DNA of 64,000 bases from Campylobacterales bacterium (GTDB lineage Bacteria; Campylobacterota; Campylobacteria; Campylobacterales; Sulfurimonadaceae): positions 1 to 64,000 of the forward strand of contig JAPLGM010000018.1 of assembly GCA_026390165.1 (NCBI GenBank), in the 5' to 3' direction. Position 1 is the stretch's first letter. Each line of letters begins with the position of its first letter. Below are positions 8,961 to 18,550 of the stretch, piece after piece. The notes under the pieces were generated by a model. That model did not search any database. It saw only the letters and a program-made list of their open reading frames with translations, and was not told where the DNA came from. The translations under genes and the position numbers were made by a program.

Positions 8961-10135
8961 TAAAGATTCCCCATTGCTTTTTCAAGTCGATTAAATCCCT
9001 CGTCAATGTCCCCTTTAGTAATCGTAAGAGGTGGGAGAAAACGCAATGTATTACGCCCTGCTTTAAGGACAATCACCCCCTCTTCCCGTGCTGAATTAAT
9101 AATTTTTCCTAATGTATCTGCATTGTTCACACGAAGCCCGCGCATCAAACCAAGCCCGACATGATCTAAAAAGATCGCAGGATGTTTTTGAGCAAACGTT
9201 TCCACCGCTTTTTCAAAATAAAGGAGCATCTCATCAAGTTCCCCACTAAGCTTGATCTCTTCAAGAATATCCAGTACCTCATTAGCAGCAGCGCATGAGA
9301 GATAATTCCCACCAAACGTCGAACCATGATCACCGGGGGCGAAAATATCGAGACGATTAGTCATAACAACACCAATGGGGACACCCCCCCCCAGACCTTT
9401 TGCGAGGGTAATAACATCAGGTTCGATACCATAAAGATTGGAAGCCAAAAATTCACCCGTTCGATAAATCCCCGTTTGGACTTCATCAACCATCAGCAAA
9501 ACATTACGTAATTTGAGCATTGCAGCCAATGCTTGTACTTTTGAACGATCCAGCGGTTGAACTCCACCCTCCCCTTGCACCAATTCGATCATTACTGCAA
9601 CGGTATGCTCATCGATTAAGGATTCAATTTCATCAATATGTTTCGCATAGACGAATCCATCTGGAAAAGGGCCAAAATAGTTGTGCATCGATTCTTGCCC
9701 CGTTGCCTTAAGCGCTGTGATCGTACGTCCGTGAAACGAATTTTCCAATGTAATGATTTTATATCGCTTTGGTTCTCCGTTTACTTCCCCAAATTTACGA
9801 GCAATTTTAATCGCCCCCTCATTTGCTTCAGCTCCACTGTTGCCGAAAAAACATTTCATCGTGTAACCACTGAGTTCAACGATTTTTTTGGCGCACTCTC
9901 CTTGGGGTTGGATGTAATACAAATTCGAAACGTGAGTGAGCTTAGAAACTTGATCGCAAATAGCCTTGCTAAGACGCTCATTCGCATGCCCTACACTACA
10001 CACCGCAATACCCGCTGCAAAATCAATATACTCTTTTCCCTCACTATCAATTAAAAGGGCGTTTTTACCCTCTACAAAAGAGATCGGTTGACGACTGTAG
10101 GTCGGAAGTACATAATTCTCAAAATTTATGGTCAT
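8960..10135 (-). CDS. argD: Acetylornithine aminotransferase
   Basis: Class III PLP aminotransferase: FGNSGAEANEGAIKIAR, LMVDEVQTGIYRTG, LAKGLGGGVPIG. Confidence 0.92.
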   Translation of the reverse strand: MTINFENYVLPTYSRQPISFVEGKNALLIDSEGKEYIDFAAGIAVCSVGHANERLSKAICDQVSKLTHVSNLYYIQPQGECAKKIVELSGYTMKCFFGNSGAEANEGAIKIARKFGEVNGEPKRYKIITLENSFHGRTITALKATGQESMHNYFGPFPDGFVYAKHIDEIESLIDEHTVAVMIELVQGEGGVQPLDRSKVQALAAMLKLRNVLLMVDEVQTGIYRTGEFLASNLYGIEPDVITLAKGLGGGVPIGVVMTNRLDIFAPGDHGSTFGGNYLSCAAANEVLDILEEIKLSGELDEMLLYFEKAVETFAQKHPAIFLDHVGLGLMRGLRVNNADTLGKIINSAREEGVIVLKAGRNTLRFLPPLTITKGDIDEGFNRLEKAMGNL

Positions 10136-10189
10136 ATTTTTTTACCTTTAAGTTGATTTATTGCTTTTATAATATTATCTTTATTCTCA

Positions 10190-10849
10190 TTAGGATGCGA
10201 TTTCCAAGCTCAAATCCACCTCCTCCATAAATTCAAAATGGCCCCGAAATGGTGTTTTGCTCCCCTCCATAGTTTGACCTAAAAAGTGCATACCACATCC
10301 CGCTTTCTCAAACAATCCTAAAATCATCCCAAATGCGTCAATAGCTTCTAATGTTTCCTGTGCACTTTGAGACTTTTGAACCCCTGATCCTACCAAAATA
10401 ATCGTTTTTTTCTCACGAATAAGCTCCAATAAAGCTCCAATTTGACCCAAGGTCACATTAATAAATTCCAGTGTCGATTTGATCCGAACACTCTGTGTTA
10501 ATTCATAAAAATCTTCATAATTGTTGGCATATTTTTGCAAAAACTCTTCATCGTGTGACCCCTCAATAATAGTAAAACGGCTCAAAAGAAGAGCCAAATG
10601 TAAATCACAATGGGGGTTGATCTTAATATGTAAATCTGCCCCCTCACTTAAAGAGGGGTAAAATGGGTCAATAATGACAATGCGTTTATCCTCTAAACAT
10701 GGGAGCCAATTTGAATGGATCGTATCAAAATCTACCCCCCACACCACAACAACCTCTGCCTCTTGCAGGGTATCAAAAGAGAGGAGATCATTACTATCAC
10801 GCCCTGCAATAATCCCCTCTCCATGTCGACAAGCAGTTGTTTGCCCCAT
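10190..10849 (-). pseudogene. Truncated molybdopterin oxidoreductase-like fragment
   Basis: 220 aa resembling the central part of a molybdopterin oxidoreductase (VVVWGVDFDTIHSNWLP...IIDP...ADLHIKINPHCDLHLALLLSRF); no Fe-S N-terminus or C-terminal dinucleotide-binding domain alongside. Confidence 0.55.
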
Positions 10850-10976
10850 ACCACACTCCCTCTTAGAACCTTAATTTCATAATCACTCATATTTTACCCA
10901 CCGATGGCTTTACTTTTTAGTAAAAAAAAGCCCTGATTTGGATATGATTGACATATTAAAATAATAAAGGTTTTGA

Positions 10977-11939
10977 ATGTCTATTTTAGCCCATGTAGAT
11001 GCAGCCACCAACCTAGCCAAAAACAATGAAGTACAACTTCTGATTTTCAAAATTGATAGTGCTCCAACCTCCCCTTATTATGCTATTAATGTTTTTAAAA
11101 CACGTGAAGTTGTTGAAGCCAAACATCATCATCTAACTCTTCTCCCCTCAGTTCATCCACTCTTAGAGGGGACGATTGTATTGCGCGGTCTCCAAATTCC
11201 AATCCTCAACCTCCCAAAATGGCTTGGAGCAGAGCTTGATAATGAGCATAAAAAAAACTCCAATCTCCTTATTTGTGATTTCAATGGAATTATCATTGGA
11301 ATTCGTATTATGTTTGCATACCGTGTTATAAAGAAGAACTGGACTGAGATGCATGCGCCGGATAGTTATCGACTAGGGGAAGAGGGATTAGTCATTAACG
11401 ACACACGTCTTGATGATGGAAGCTTATGTTTAGTCTTGGATTATGAAAAACTGCTTTCGGATGTCATTCCACAAGCTATGGTCAATATTTATGAATCTAA
11501 AAATGCTCTTGAAAATCTTGTTATCCCAGATAAGCTTAAACATGGTACAGTGCTGATTGCTGAAGATTCCAAAACAGCACAACGCCATTTACGTCAAATT
11601 TTCGCCCAAGCTAACCTCGCCTATCAAATCTTTAATAATGGCAAGGATCTCATAGATTACATTAATTCACATCCCAATCCCTCTAGTATCCCCGCGATTA
11701 TCACGGATATAGAGATGCCCGAAATGTCAGGTTTTACCGTTGTTCGCCTTCTCAAAGCCAATGCATTAACCAAATCAATCCCTATTATTGTCAACAGTTC
11801 TATGACAGGGGATAACAACAAGCGAGAAGCAACAGGATTGGGAGCAGATGGATTTATTGATAAAACAAAGAGTGAACATATTATTCCACTTATTATTAGT
11901 AAAATGGAAGATGCACGCCAATTACAATTAGCGCAATAA
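10977..11939 (+). CDS. cheV: CheV chemotaxis coupling protein (CheW + receiver)
   Basis: CheW-like N-terminus and C-terminal REC domain (VLIAEDSKTAQRHLR...ITDIEMPEMSGF). Confidence 0.9.
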   Translation: MSILAHVDAATNLAKNNEVQLLIFKIDSAPTSPYYAINVFKTREVVEAKHHHLTLLPSVHPLLEGTIVLRGLQIPILNLPKWLGAELDNEHKKNSNLLICDFNGIIIGIRIMFAYRVIKKNWTEMHAPDSYRLGEEGLVINDTRLDDGSLCLVLDYEKLLSDVIPQAMVNIYESKNALENLVIPDKLKHGTVLIAEDSKTAQRHLRQIFAQANLAYQIFNNGKDLIDYINSHPNPSSIPAIITDIEMPEMSGFTVVRLLKANALTKSIPIIVNSSMTGDNNKREATGLGADGFIDKTKSEHIIPLIISKMEDARQLQLAQ

Positions 11940-11963
11940 AAAAAGCTCTGCCTCAAAGAGGCA
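11938..11963 (-). terminator. Rho-independent terminator of pycB
   Basis: Minus strand TGCCTC-TTT-GAGGCA stem followed by AGAGCTTTTTT. Confidence 0.65.
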
Positions 11964-11981
11964 AAGTGTTGAAGGTGTAAC

Positions 11982-13805
11982 TTACTCTACAACCGCAAGT
12001 ACTTGACCCGCTTCGATCTTATCATTCACTTGAACCATTACCGCAGTAAGAGTACCTGAACGGGGTGCCAAAACGTCGATCTCCATTTTCATTGCTTCAA
12101 GAATCATAATTTTATCCCCCTGATTAACATAGGAACCTGCTGAGGCGATAAGCTTGAAAACAGACCCTGGAAGTTCGGAGCGGATAGCATTTTCATTTAC
12201 TACTGGAGCTGCTACTGCTACAGGTGCTGCTACTTGAGCTACGGGTGCTGCTGATACGGATTGAACATTTGCATTTCCGTTTACGATTTGTACATTGTAT
12301 TGTTGTCCGTCTACGATTACGGTGTAAGTTCCATTTGCCATTGTAAAATTCTCCTGTAGTGTTGATTGAATTGATTGAGCTACTTCGTCCGTTTTTGGAC
12401 TGTTTTTTCGAACGTTTACGGTTGCTTCCCCTTTGAGGAAAGTAATTCCTTTGATATCACATGAGGCAGCAATAAAAATATTTTCATCGCTGGTTTCAAG
12501 CCCCTCTTTTTCCAAAATCTCTGACCAATAGGCAATCGATTTTTTCTCATCTCGATCGGCAATGTCGATCGCATTATCGGTTGTAGGGTCAAGTTTCAGT
12601 TGCTCGGAAGCGATACGAACAATATCCGCATCAGGAGCCGTTGGGGTTTTACCAAAATAGCCTAATACCATCTTGCCGTATCCTGGAGCAATTTTCTTCC
12701 ATGGTCCCATAAGAGCATTGTTGAGTGCTTGTTGGAAGTAAAATTGTGAAACAGGGGTAACAGAGGTACCGTATCCCCCTTTTTCGACCACTTCACGCAT
12801 TGCACGAATAACTTCAGGATAACGATCCAACATATTGTTATCACGCATCATCTGAGTATTTGCCGTCAATGCCCCACCCGGCATCGGGGAAAATGGAATC
12901 AAAGGTGAAACTTGTGTTGCTTCAGGCGGGATGAAATAATCTTTCAAACAATCGCCCAATACATCTTCATATTGAAGAATTTTTTCAAGTTCTAGCCCAC
13001 CAAGATCAAAGTTTTTACCCTTAACCGCATGTAACATGGTCAAAATATCAGGCTGTGATGTACCGCCACTCACAGGAGAGGCTGCCATATCAATACCATC
13101 TATCCCTGCATCAAGCGCCGCAAGATAACACGCTACACTCACCCCTGCTGTCTCATGGGTATGAAGACGTAAATGGGTCCCCTCAGGAACAAGGCGACGC
13201 GCCATTTGAATTGTCTCATACACTTTTTGAGGGCTTGAGGTTCCACTTGCGTCTTTGAAACAGATTGAACTGTAGGGAATACCTGAATCTAAAATTTCAC
13301 GCAATGTTTTTTCATAGAAATAGACATCATGCGCCCCTACACACCCTGGAGGTAAATCCATCATTGTAACAACGACTTCATGATTGAGTCCATGATACGC
13401 AATTCGTTCACCCGAATATTTTAAGTTTTCAACATCATTGAGTGCATCGAAATTTCGGATGGTCGTAGTGCCGTGCTTTTTAAACATTTTGGCATGCAAA
13501 TCGACCATCTCACGACTACCTGTATCCAACATAACCGTGTTAACACCACGAGAAAGCGTTTGGAGATTGGCATACGGTCCTACGATAGAACGAAATTTAT
13601 CCATCATATCAAACGCATTTTCATTAAGATAGAAAAAAAGACTTTGAAAGCGTGCTCCCCCTCCAAATTCAAAGTGGGTAATTCCCGCATGCGCTGCTGC
13701 TTCAACTGCTGGGAAAAAATCATTCATCAACACGCGTCCACCAAAAACGGACTGAAATCCGTCACGGAACGTCGTGTCCATTATGTCGATGTATTTTTTT
13801 GCCAT
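11982..13805 (-). CDS. Pyruvate/oxaloacetate carboxylase, subunit B (biotinylated)
   Basis: MDTTFRDGFQS, ICFKDASGTSSP, LHTHETAGV; C-terminal biotinyl site EAMKMEI. Confidence 0.92.
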   Translation of the reverse strand: MAKKYIDIMDTTFRDGFQSVFGGRVLMNDFFPAVEAAAHAGITHFEFGGGARFQSLFFYLNENAFDMMDKFRSIVGPYANLQTLSRGVNTVMLDTGSREMVDLHAKMFKKHGTTTIRNFDALNDVENLKYSGERIAYHGLNHEVVVTMMDLPPGCVGAHDVYFYEKTLREILDSGIPYSSICFKDASGTSSPQKVYETIQMARRLVPEGTHLRLHTHETAGVSVACYLAALDAGIDGIDMAASPVSGGTSQPDILTMLHAVKGKNFDLGGLELEKILQYEDVLGDCLKDYFIPPEATQVSPLIPFSPMPGGALTANTQMMRDNNMLDRYPEVIRAMREVVEKGGYGTSVTPVSQFYFQQALNNALMGPWKKIAPGYGKMVLGYFGKTPTAPDADIVRIASEQLKLDPTTDNAIDIADRDEKKSIAYWSEILEKEGLETSDENIFIAASCDIKGITFLKGEATVNVRKNSPKTDEVAQSIQSTLQENFTMANGTYTVIVDGQQYNVQIVNGNANVQSVSAAPVAQVAAPVAVAAPVVNENAIRSELPGSVFKLIASAGSYVNQGDKIMILEAMKMEIDVLAPRSGTLTAVMVQVNDKIEAGQVLAVVE

Positions 13806-13816
13806 AAACCTAATCC

Positions 13817-14032
13817 CTATTTTTTTCTATTATGGTGATGGATCGCTGCCACAAGTGAAGCGAGTCCAGCTAAACCATTGTTTTGTACTGAATTTTCTAA
13901 TTCATGATGGTGAAGAGCAACAGCGATGGCCGCTACTCTAGCTCGTACATCATCAGACTCCAAAGAGTGATGATGAAGTGCCGCCGCAATTGCCGCTACT
14001 TTTGCGCCATCAGGTTTATTCAGTAATTCCAC
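13817..14032 (-). CDS. Small Ala/His repeat protein adjacent to pycB (possible OadG-tail relative)
   Basis: Three VAAI(A)xALHHH-type repeats; GTG start with AGAGG upstream; 11-bp gap to pycB. Confidence 0.65.
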   Translation of the reverse strand: MELLNKPDGAKVAAIAAALHHHSLESDDVRARVAAIAVALHHHELENSVQNNGLAGLASLVAAIHHHNRKK

Positions 14033-14197
14033 GTTATTAACCTCTTCTTTTAGTTACACGCGTTTTTATTGACGTAACACGTTAGTGTGATTTTAGTATA
14101 AACTTCATTAAAAAACTTTTACTGCACCGTTTCAATATAGCTCAAAGATTATTTTGTTACAATCCGAGGCAATAAATAATAATAAAGAGGTAGGCAA

Positions 14198-14719
14198 ATG
14201 GATCTTAACAAAATCGGATATGGCGAAAATCCAGATAAAGTAAAAGCAATTATTGAAATTGCATGCGGTTCGAACATCAAATATGAAGTCGAAAAAGAGA
14301 GTGGTGCTTTAGTACTTGACCGTGTCATGCACTCTGCCATGTATTATCCAGCGAACTACGGCTTTGTCAATAAAACACTTTCTCAAGACGGTGATCCAGC
14401 GGACATCTTGATCCTTACCGAATATCCTATGGTAGAAGGGTGTGTTACAAACTGCCGTTTAGTGGGTGTGTTAATTATGGAAGACGAAAGCGGTATTGAT
14501 GAGAAACTGCTTGCGGTTCCGACATCAAAAATTGATCCTACATTCGAAGAGATCCAAGATCTTGGGGATATTCCAAAACATACCTTGGCAAAAATCAAAA
14601 ATTTCTTCGAAACCTATAAAATGTTAGAACCGAATAAATGGGTAAAAGTTCAAGGGTTTGAAGACAAAGCTCACGCGACTAAAATTCTCGAAGATGCTAT
14701 TAATAATTATAAAGAGTAA
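14198..14719 (+). CDS. ppa: Inorganic pyrophosphatase
   Basis: EVIIEIACGSNIKYEVEKESGALVLDR-type, YPANYGFV, DGDPADILILTEYP motifs. Confidence 0.95.
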   Translation: MDLNKIGYGENPDKVKAIIEIACGSNIKYEVEKESGALVLDRVMHSAMYYPANYGFVNKTLSQDGDPADILILTEYPMVEGCVTNCRLVGVLIMEDESGIDEKLLAVPTSKIDPTFEEIQDLGDIPKHTLAKIKNFFETYKMLEPNKWVKVQGFEDKAHATKILEDAINNYKE

Positions 14720-14725
14720 ATCGCT

Positions 14726-15016
14726 ATGATCGATTTTTCTTCACCTGAATTTTTCTCGTATGCCATTTTCGGTGTGATCTTGAATTTCATTTTTTCAATG
14801 GCATTTGGGGTCTATTTGACAAATAATATCGGGATGGAAGAGATGATCCTCTCGAAGGGGGCGAAAGAGCAACCGTGGTGGCTCTCATTTGCCCTCGTCA
14901 TCCCTTTTGCCAAGATGATCATTACCTTATACCGTGTTGCTATCTTGCAGCTTTACTTTCTCGATCAAGGGAAGTCACATAAAGAGTTTTGGGTTTATCT
15001 TACTACAGAAGAATAA
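14726..15016 (+). CDS. Hypothetical membrane protein
   Basis: ORF track; two hydrophobic segments; 6 bp after ppa. Confidence 0.7.
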   Translation: MIDFSSPEFFSYAIFGVILNFIFSMAFGVYLTNNIGMEEMILSKGAKEQPWWLSFALVIPFAKMIITLYRVAILQLYFLDQGKSHKEFWVYLTTEE

Positions 15017-15035
15017 TTTTAGATGGGAGACAGAT

Positions 15036-15239
15036 ATGAATGATGAAAAACTTAAACTAATTCTTGCAGGTCTTGCGGGGTTAATTTTCAGTCTCATATT
15101 TGTTTTGCTCGCATTCGTTTTACCTCTTGAAAATCACTCTATTAATACAAAGGATCAGGCCAAGGATACATTGGAAAAAATTTCCAAGGGGATACGAGAG
15201 GGTCAACAACATAATCCTCCCCTATCAGAGCGTCATTAA
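15036..15239 (+). CDS. Small single-pass membrane protein
   Basis: ATG at 15036 preceded by GGGAGACAG; hydrophobic LILAGLAGLIFSLIFVLLAFVL. The longer ORF-track start (14934) overlaps the upstream gene. Confidence 0.6.
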   Translation: MNDEKLKLILAGLAGLIFSLIFVLLAFVLPLENHSINTKDQAKDTLEKISKGIREGQQHNPPLSERH

Positions 15240-15263
15240 ACTGCGTCAAAATCAGTACAGACG

Positions 15264-16205
15264 ATGATAGCCCACTCCACTAGTGCAAACAATGCGAAAC
15301 TCTCTATTCTCCTCCCTAATAGCAATAAAGCACTCTCTGATGCACTGAAACAGGCATCACCCGAGCAATTAGTGCAACTCAAAGAGGGGAAAGATCTCAA
15401 GTCGGTTCTCGTCTCTTTGTTTCATGCCAAAATAGAGAACACTAAATCCGATGCACTACTCCTTGATCTTCTCAAAAATAGTGCTGTTTTTAAAAATATG
15501 GGTAATTTTACCGAGGATTTAAAATCCCTTCTTGCAACACTCAAATCCGATTCTGCACTCGCGCCAAAGAGTGAAAAAATCGAACAATTTTTGCAGCCTC
15601 TCTCCACCATCGATAGCACTAATCTAAAAGAAAAGATTGCCAACTCTGGCATTTTCATGGAGTCTAAACTAGTGGCTCTTCTCGAAAAAATCGATTTTGA
15701 TGAGAGTTTGCATCACGATCTCAAAGCACAGCTTCTATCCTTAAGGGAAGAGGTTAAAGAATCCCCAAAAATCCAAGAGCAAATCGATCAGCTCACCACC
15801 CAAATCGATTATCAACAGCTTCTCTCCCACCTCTCCAGTTCCACCTCCCTTTATCTGCCGTTTGAATGGGATCAACTCCAACAAGGATCGCTTTCGATCA
15901 AAAAAGCAAAAGGGGATAAATTTTATTGCGAAATAAATCTAACCCTTAAAGAGTATGGAGAGATGACCCTTATAATGGGTTTATACGATGAAAATCAACT
16001 GGAGATACAAGTACAGACAGAGAAAAAAGAACTCAAAACACTCATCCAAGAACATTTAGGGGAACTTCGCGCCGTATTGGTTGAAGCAGGAATCACCCCT
16101 CGATCTATCCGTATCTATGATACAAACGAAATCATTATTCCCAAAACAAATGCCTATATATCGGATGATGCAAACTACTCATCAAGTTTTCAGGAGAGGG
16201 TATGA
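15264..16205 (+). CDS. FliK-like flagellar hook-length control protein (C-terminal domain)
   Basis: C-terminal FliK-like beta-rich region (LTLKEYGEMTLIMGLYDENQLEIQV) and 4-bp overlap with an FlhB-like gene. Confidence 0.6.
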   Translation: MIAHSTSANNAKLSILLPNSNKALSDALKQASPEQLVQLKEGKDLKSVLVSLFHAKIENTKSDALLLDLLKNSAVFKNMGNFTEDLKSLLATLKSDSALAPKSEKIEQFLQPLSTIDSTNLKEKIANSGIFMESKLVALLEKIDFDESLHHDLKAQLLSLREEVKESPKIQEQIDQLTTQIDYQQLLSHLSSSTSLYLPFEWDQLQQGSLSIKKAKGDKFYCEINLTLKEYGEMTLIMGLYDENQLEIQVQTEKKELKTLIQEHLGELRAVLVEAGITPRSIRIYDTNEIIIPKTNAYISDDANYSSSFQERV

Positions 16206-16483
16206 AAAAAGCGGTTGCCCTACGGTATGACACGCAAAAAGAGGATGCTCCCCGCGTTGTTGCAACAGGAAAGGGGGAAACTGCCGAGAATATTATCAAA
16301 CTAGCGCAACTGCATAATATACCGATCAAAAAAGATGAAGACCTTGTCGAACTCCTCAGTAAAGTAGAAATTGATCACAAAATTCCAGAAAAACTTTATG
16401 CCGCCGTTGTGGAAGTGTTTAAATTTCTCTATACGGTTACCCGCTCAGATTCCAAAAACAACCCTAAGGATACTCCCCATTAA
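16202..16483 (+). CDS. FlhB-like cytoplasmic domain protein (FlhX)
   Basis: AVALRYDTQKEDAPRVVATGKGETAENIIKLAQLHNIPI: FlhB C-terminal-domain-like without TM region. Confidence 0.85.
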   Translation: MKKAVALRYDTQKEDAPRVVATGKGETAENIIKLAQLHNIPIKKDEDLVELLSKVEIDHKIPEKLYAAVVEVFKFLYTVTRSDSKNNPKDTPH

Positions 16484-16529
16484 AACTATTTATTTTTCTT
16501 TCACTGATACCCAGCGCGGTATCTTCCTC

Positions 16530-17375
16530 ATGTTGGTGGCCTCTTTTTTATTTGCCCTTACGATGCTCTTTGCCAAACTTTTATCCTCATCCATGGGATC
16601 CGTTGAAGTGACCTTTTGGCGCAATCTAATCGGACTTATTTTTCTCTTGGGATTGGTGTGGCATAGACCGATCTGCAATATTGGCGGTCGCCCTATCACT
16701 CTCATTTTTCGCGGTGTTATCGGAACCGTAGCACTGCTGGCATTTTTCTACACCATTAGTGCTACCTCCCTCTCAAACGCCATCGTTTATGGTAAAACCG
16801 AACCAATTTTTACCGCACTCCTCGCTTTTATCTTGCTTGGGGAAAAACTCTCACTCCGTTCCATAACAGCCGTTATAATAGGATTCTTAGGAGTTGGGGT
16901 ATTAAGTGGGTTAGAATTTTCATATCTCAATATTATGGGGATTTTGGTAGGCTTTTTGTCCGCTCTTGCGTACACCAGCGTCCGAAGTCTCAAAGCCTAT
17001 TACGATGAACGCACCGTTGTCCTCTCCTTTATGTTTTTTGGAACCCTTATCCCTGCTCTTTTGATGATCTGTGCCGAATTTTATTCCTCACCGCACCTCG
17101 CTTTTGCCCTTAACGTGTTTGCGATGCCTCACGATTTGAACTGGCTTTGGATACTTCTCATGGGGATAGCCGCCGCATACGGGCAGATTTACATGACCCG
17201 TGCTTATTTTTATGCAGAGGCGGGACTAGTGAGTACGATCAGTTATTCGGTGGTACTTTTTGCCTCCCTTTTTGGGATACTCCTTGGAGATGTACTTCCT
17301 ACACCTATCATGATCGTGGGGGCGGTATTGATTGTGGCAAGTGGCGTAATCTTATCGCGAGGGAAAAAAGGGTAA
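16530..17375 (+). CDS. EamA/DMT-family transporter
   Basis: Ten hydrophobic segments, EamA repeats; start set inside the ORF-track ORF because the 16371 start lies within the FlhB-like gene. Confidence 0.8.
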   Translation: MLVASFLFALTMLFAKLLSSSMGSVEVTFWRNLIGLIFLLGLVWHRPICNIGGRPITLIFRGVIGTVALLAFFYTISATSLSNAIVYGKTEPIFTALLAFILLGEKLSLRSITAVIIGFLGVGVLSGLEFSYLNIMGILVGFLSALAYTSVRSLKAYYDERTVVLSFMFFGTLIPALLMICAEFYSSPHLAFALNVFAMPHDLNWLWILLMGIAAAYGQIYMTRAYFYAEAGLVSTISYSVVLFASLFGILLGDVLPTPIMIVGAVLIVASGVILSRGKKG

Positions 17376-17384
17376 ACTTTCATC

Positions 17385-17825
17385 ATGAATAAACATCAAA
17401 ATAATTTTTGGGAAACCAAACAACTTAACGAACTGACTCATGATGAGTGGGAAGCACTGTGTGATGGATGTGGGCTATGTTGTTTGCATCGCTTACAAGA
17501 TGAAGAGGATGAGAATGCCCCTGTCCTCACAACACGTGTTGTATGCCACTGCTATGATTTAGAGGCAGGGCAATGCAGTGACTATGCCAATAGAGCCAAA
17601 AAGGTTGAGGGGTGTACAAAACTCACCCCCCAACGAGCTTCGGAATTTGACTGGCTTCCTGATACCTGCGCCTATCGATTGCGCCACCACAATTTCCCTC
17701 TCCCTGCATGGCATCCACTCATCAGCGGATCAAAAGAAAGTGCCAAGCACTATGGTGTCTTTGCAATCAACCCTGTCTTAGAGAGAGAGGATATTGATTT
17801 GGAAGATTACATTATCGAAGAGTGA
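17385..17825 (+). CDS. YcgN-family (UPF0260) cysteine-cluster protein
   Basis: WEALCDGCGLCCLHRL, VVCHCYDLEAGQCSDY motifs. Confidence 0.88.
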   Translation: MNKHQNNFWETKQLNELTHDEWEALCDGCGLCCLHRLQDEEDENAPVLTTRVVCHCYDLEAGQCSDYANRAKKVEGCTKLTPQRASEFDWLPDTCAYRLRHHNFPLPAWHPLISGSKESAKHYGVFAINPVLEREDIDLEDYIIEE

Positions 17826-17847
17826 GCCACACCTCCCTTGGTGTTGC

Positions 17848-18117
17848 TTAGAATATTGCCCCAAGCTTTTTAGCAATGCTATCTCCTAGCTCGTTAATAG
17901 GCATCCCCTTATCCATTGTATTTTCTTTTTGAACCGTCCCATTATTTTCGGGCTGTACAACGCCTGACTGAGCCTCTACCAATTCACTGTTGCTTTGATT
18001 GGCTTCAATAGCGCCCTTACTATCCAAAGCCCTCTTCTCTAACATATCATCGAAATAAAAAGCTTTCATTATGATAAAAAGAAGACCAAAAATAATTAAA
18101 TAGAGAAAGGCTTTCAT
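17848..18117 (-). CDS. Small membrane-anchored hypothetical protein
   Basis: ORF track; N-terminal TM; 4-bp overlap with cytochrome gene. Confidence 0.6.
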   Translation of the reverse strand: MKAFLYLIIFGLLFIIMKAFYFDDMLEKRALDSKGAIEANQSNSELVEAQSGVVQPENNGTVQKENTMDKGMPINELGDSIAKKLGAIF

Positions 18118-18521
18118 TTGAACGTCACCCCGCTGTAGCGATCATGTACCCATTCGGCTACTGCTTGACGCTCCTCTTCGGTTAGTTTTCCTTTGAGGGA
18201 GGGCATAACACCAAATCGATCCAATGCCCCTAAACGACACATGCTGTAATCAATATTCGGATTTTCAATATAATCTTTGATAAAGGCAATAATCACACGA
18301 CGCTTCACGGCATCATCTTCTTCTTTTATCATAATGTTTTCTTTGAGTCGATTCGATACTTCCACCATAGGGGGAGCTTTGAGGGTTTTAAACTTTTTGA
18401 GCACCTCTTGCTTCTCCATCATCTCCACATGACACTGCATACACTGTTTTTTATAGACACTGTACCCATCACTTGCAAAAAGGGTAAAACCAACCATTGC
18501 TAAACTCAAAAATATTTTCAT
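18114..18521 (-). CDS. c-type cytochrome
   Basis: Signal peptide, CMQCH haem motif. Confidence 0.75.
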   Translation of the reverse strand: MKIFLSLAMVGFTLFASDGYSVYKKQCMQCHVEMMEKQEVLKKFKTLKAPPMVEVSNRLKENIMIKEEDDAVKRRVIIAFIKDYIENPNIDYSMCRLGALDRFGVMPSLKGKLTEEERQAVAEWVHDRYSGVTFK

Positions 18522-18550
18522 TGTTCTTCCTTACTTCTCTAATATTGTTA

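Noticed and set aside
16371-16529. Extended N-terminus of the EamA transporter in the ORF track
   Set aside because: Overlaps the FlhB-like gene out of frame and precedes the natural hydrophobic start; internal start at 16530 preferred.
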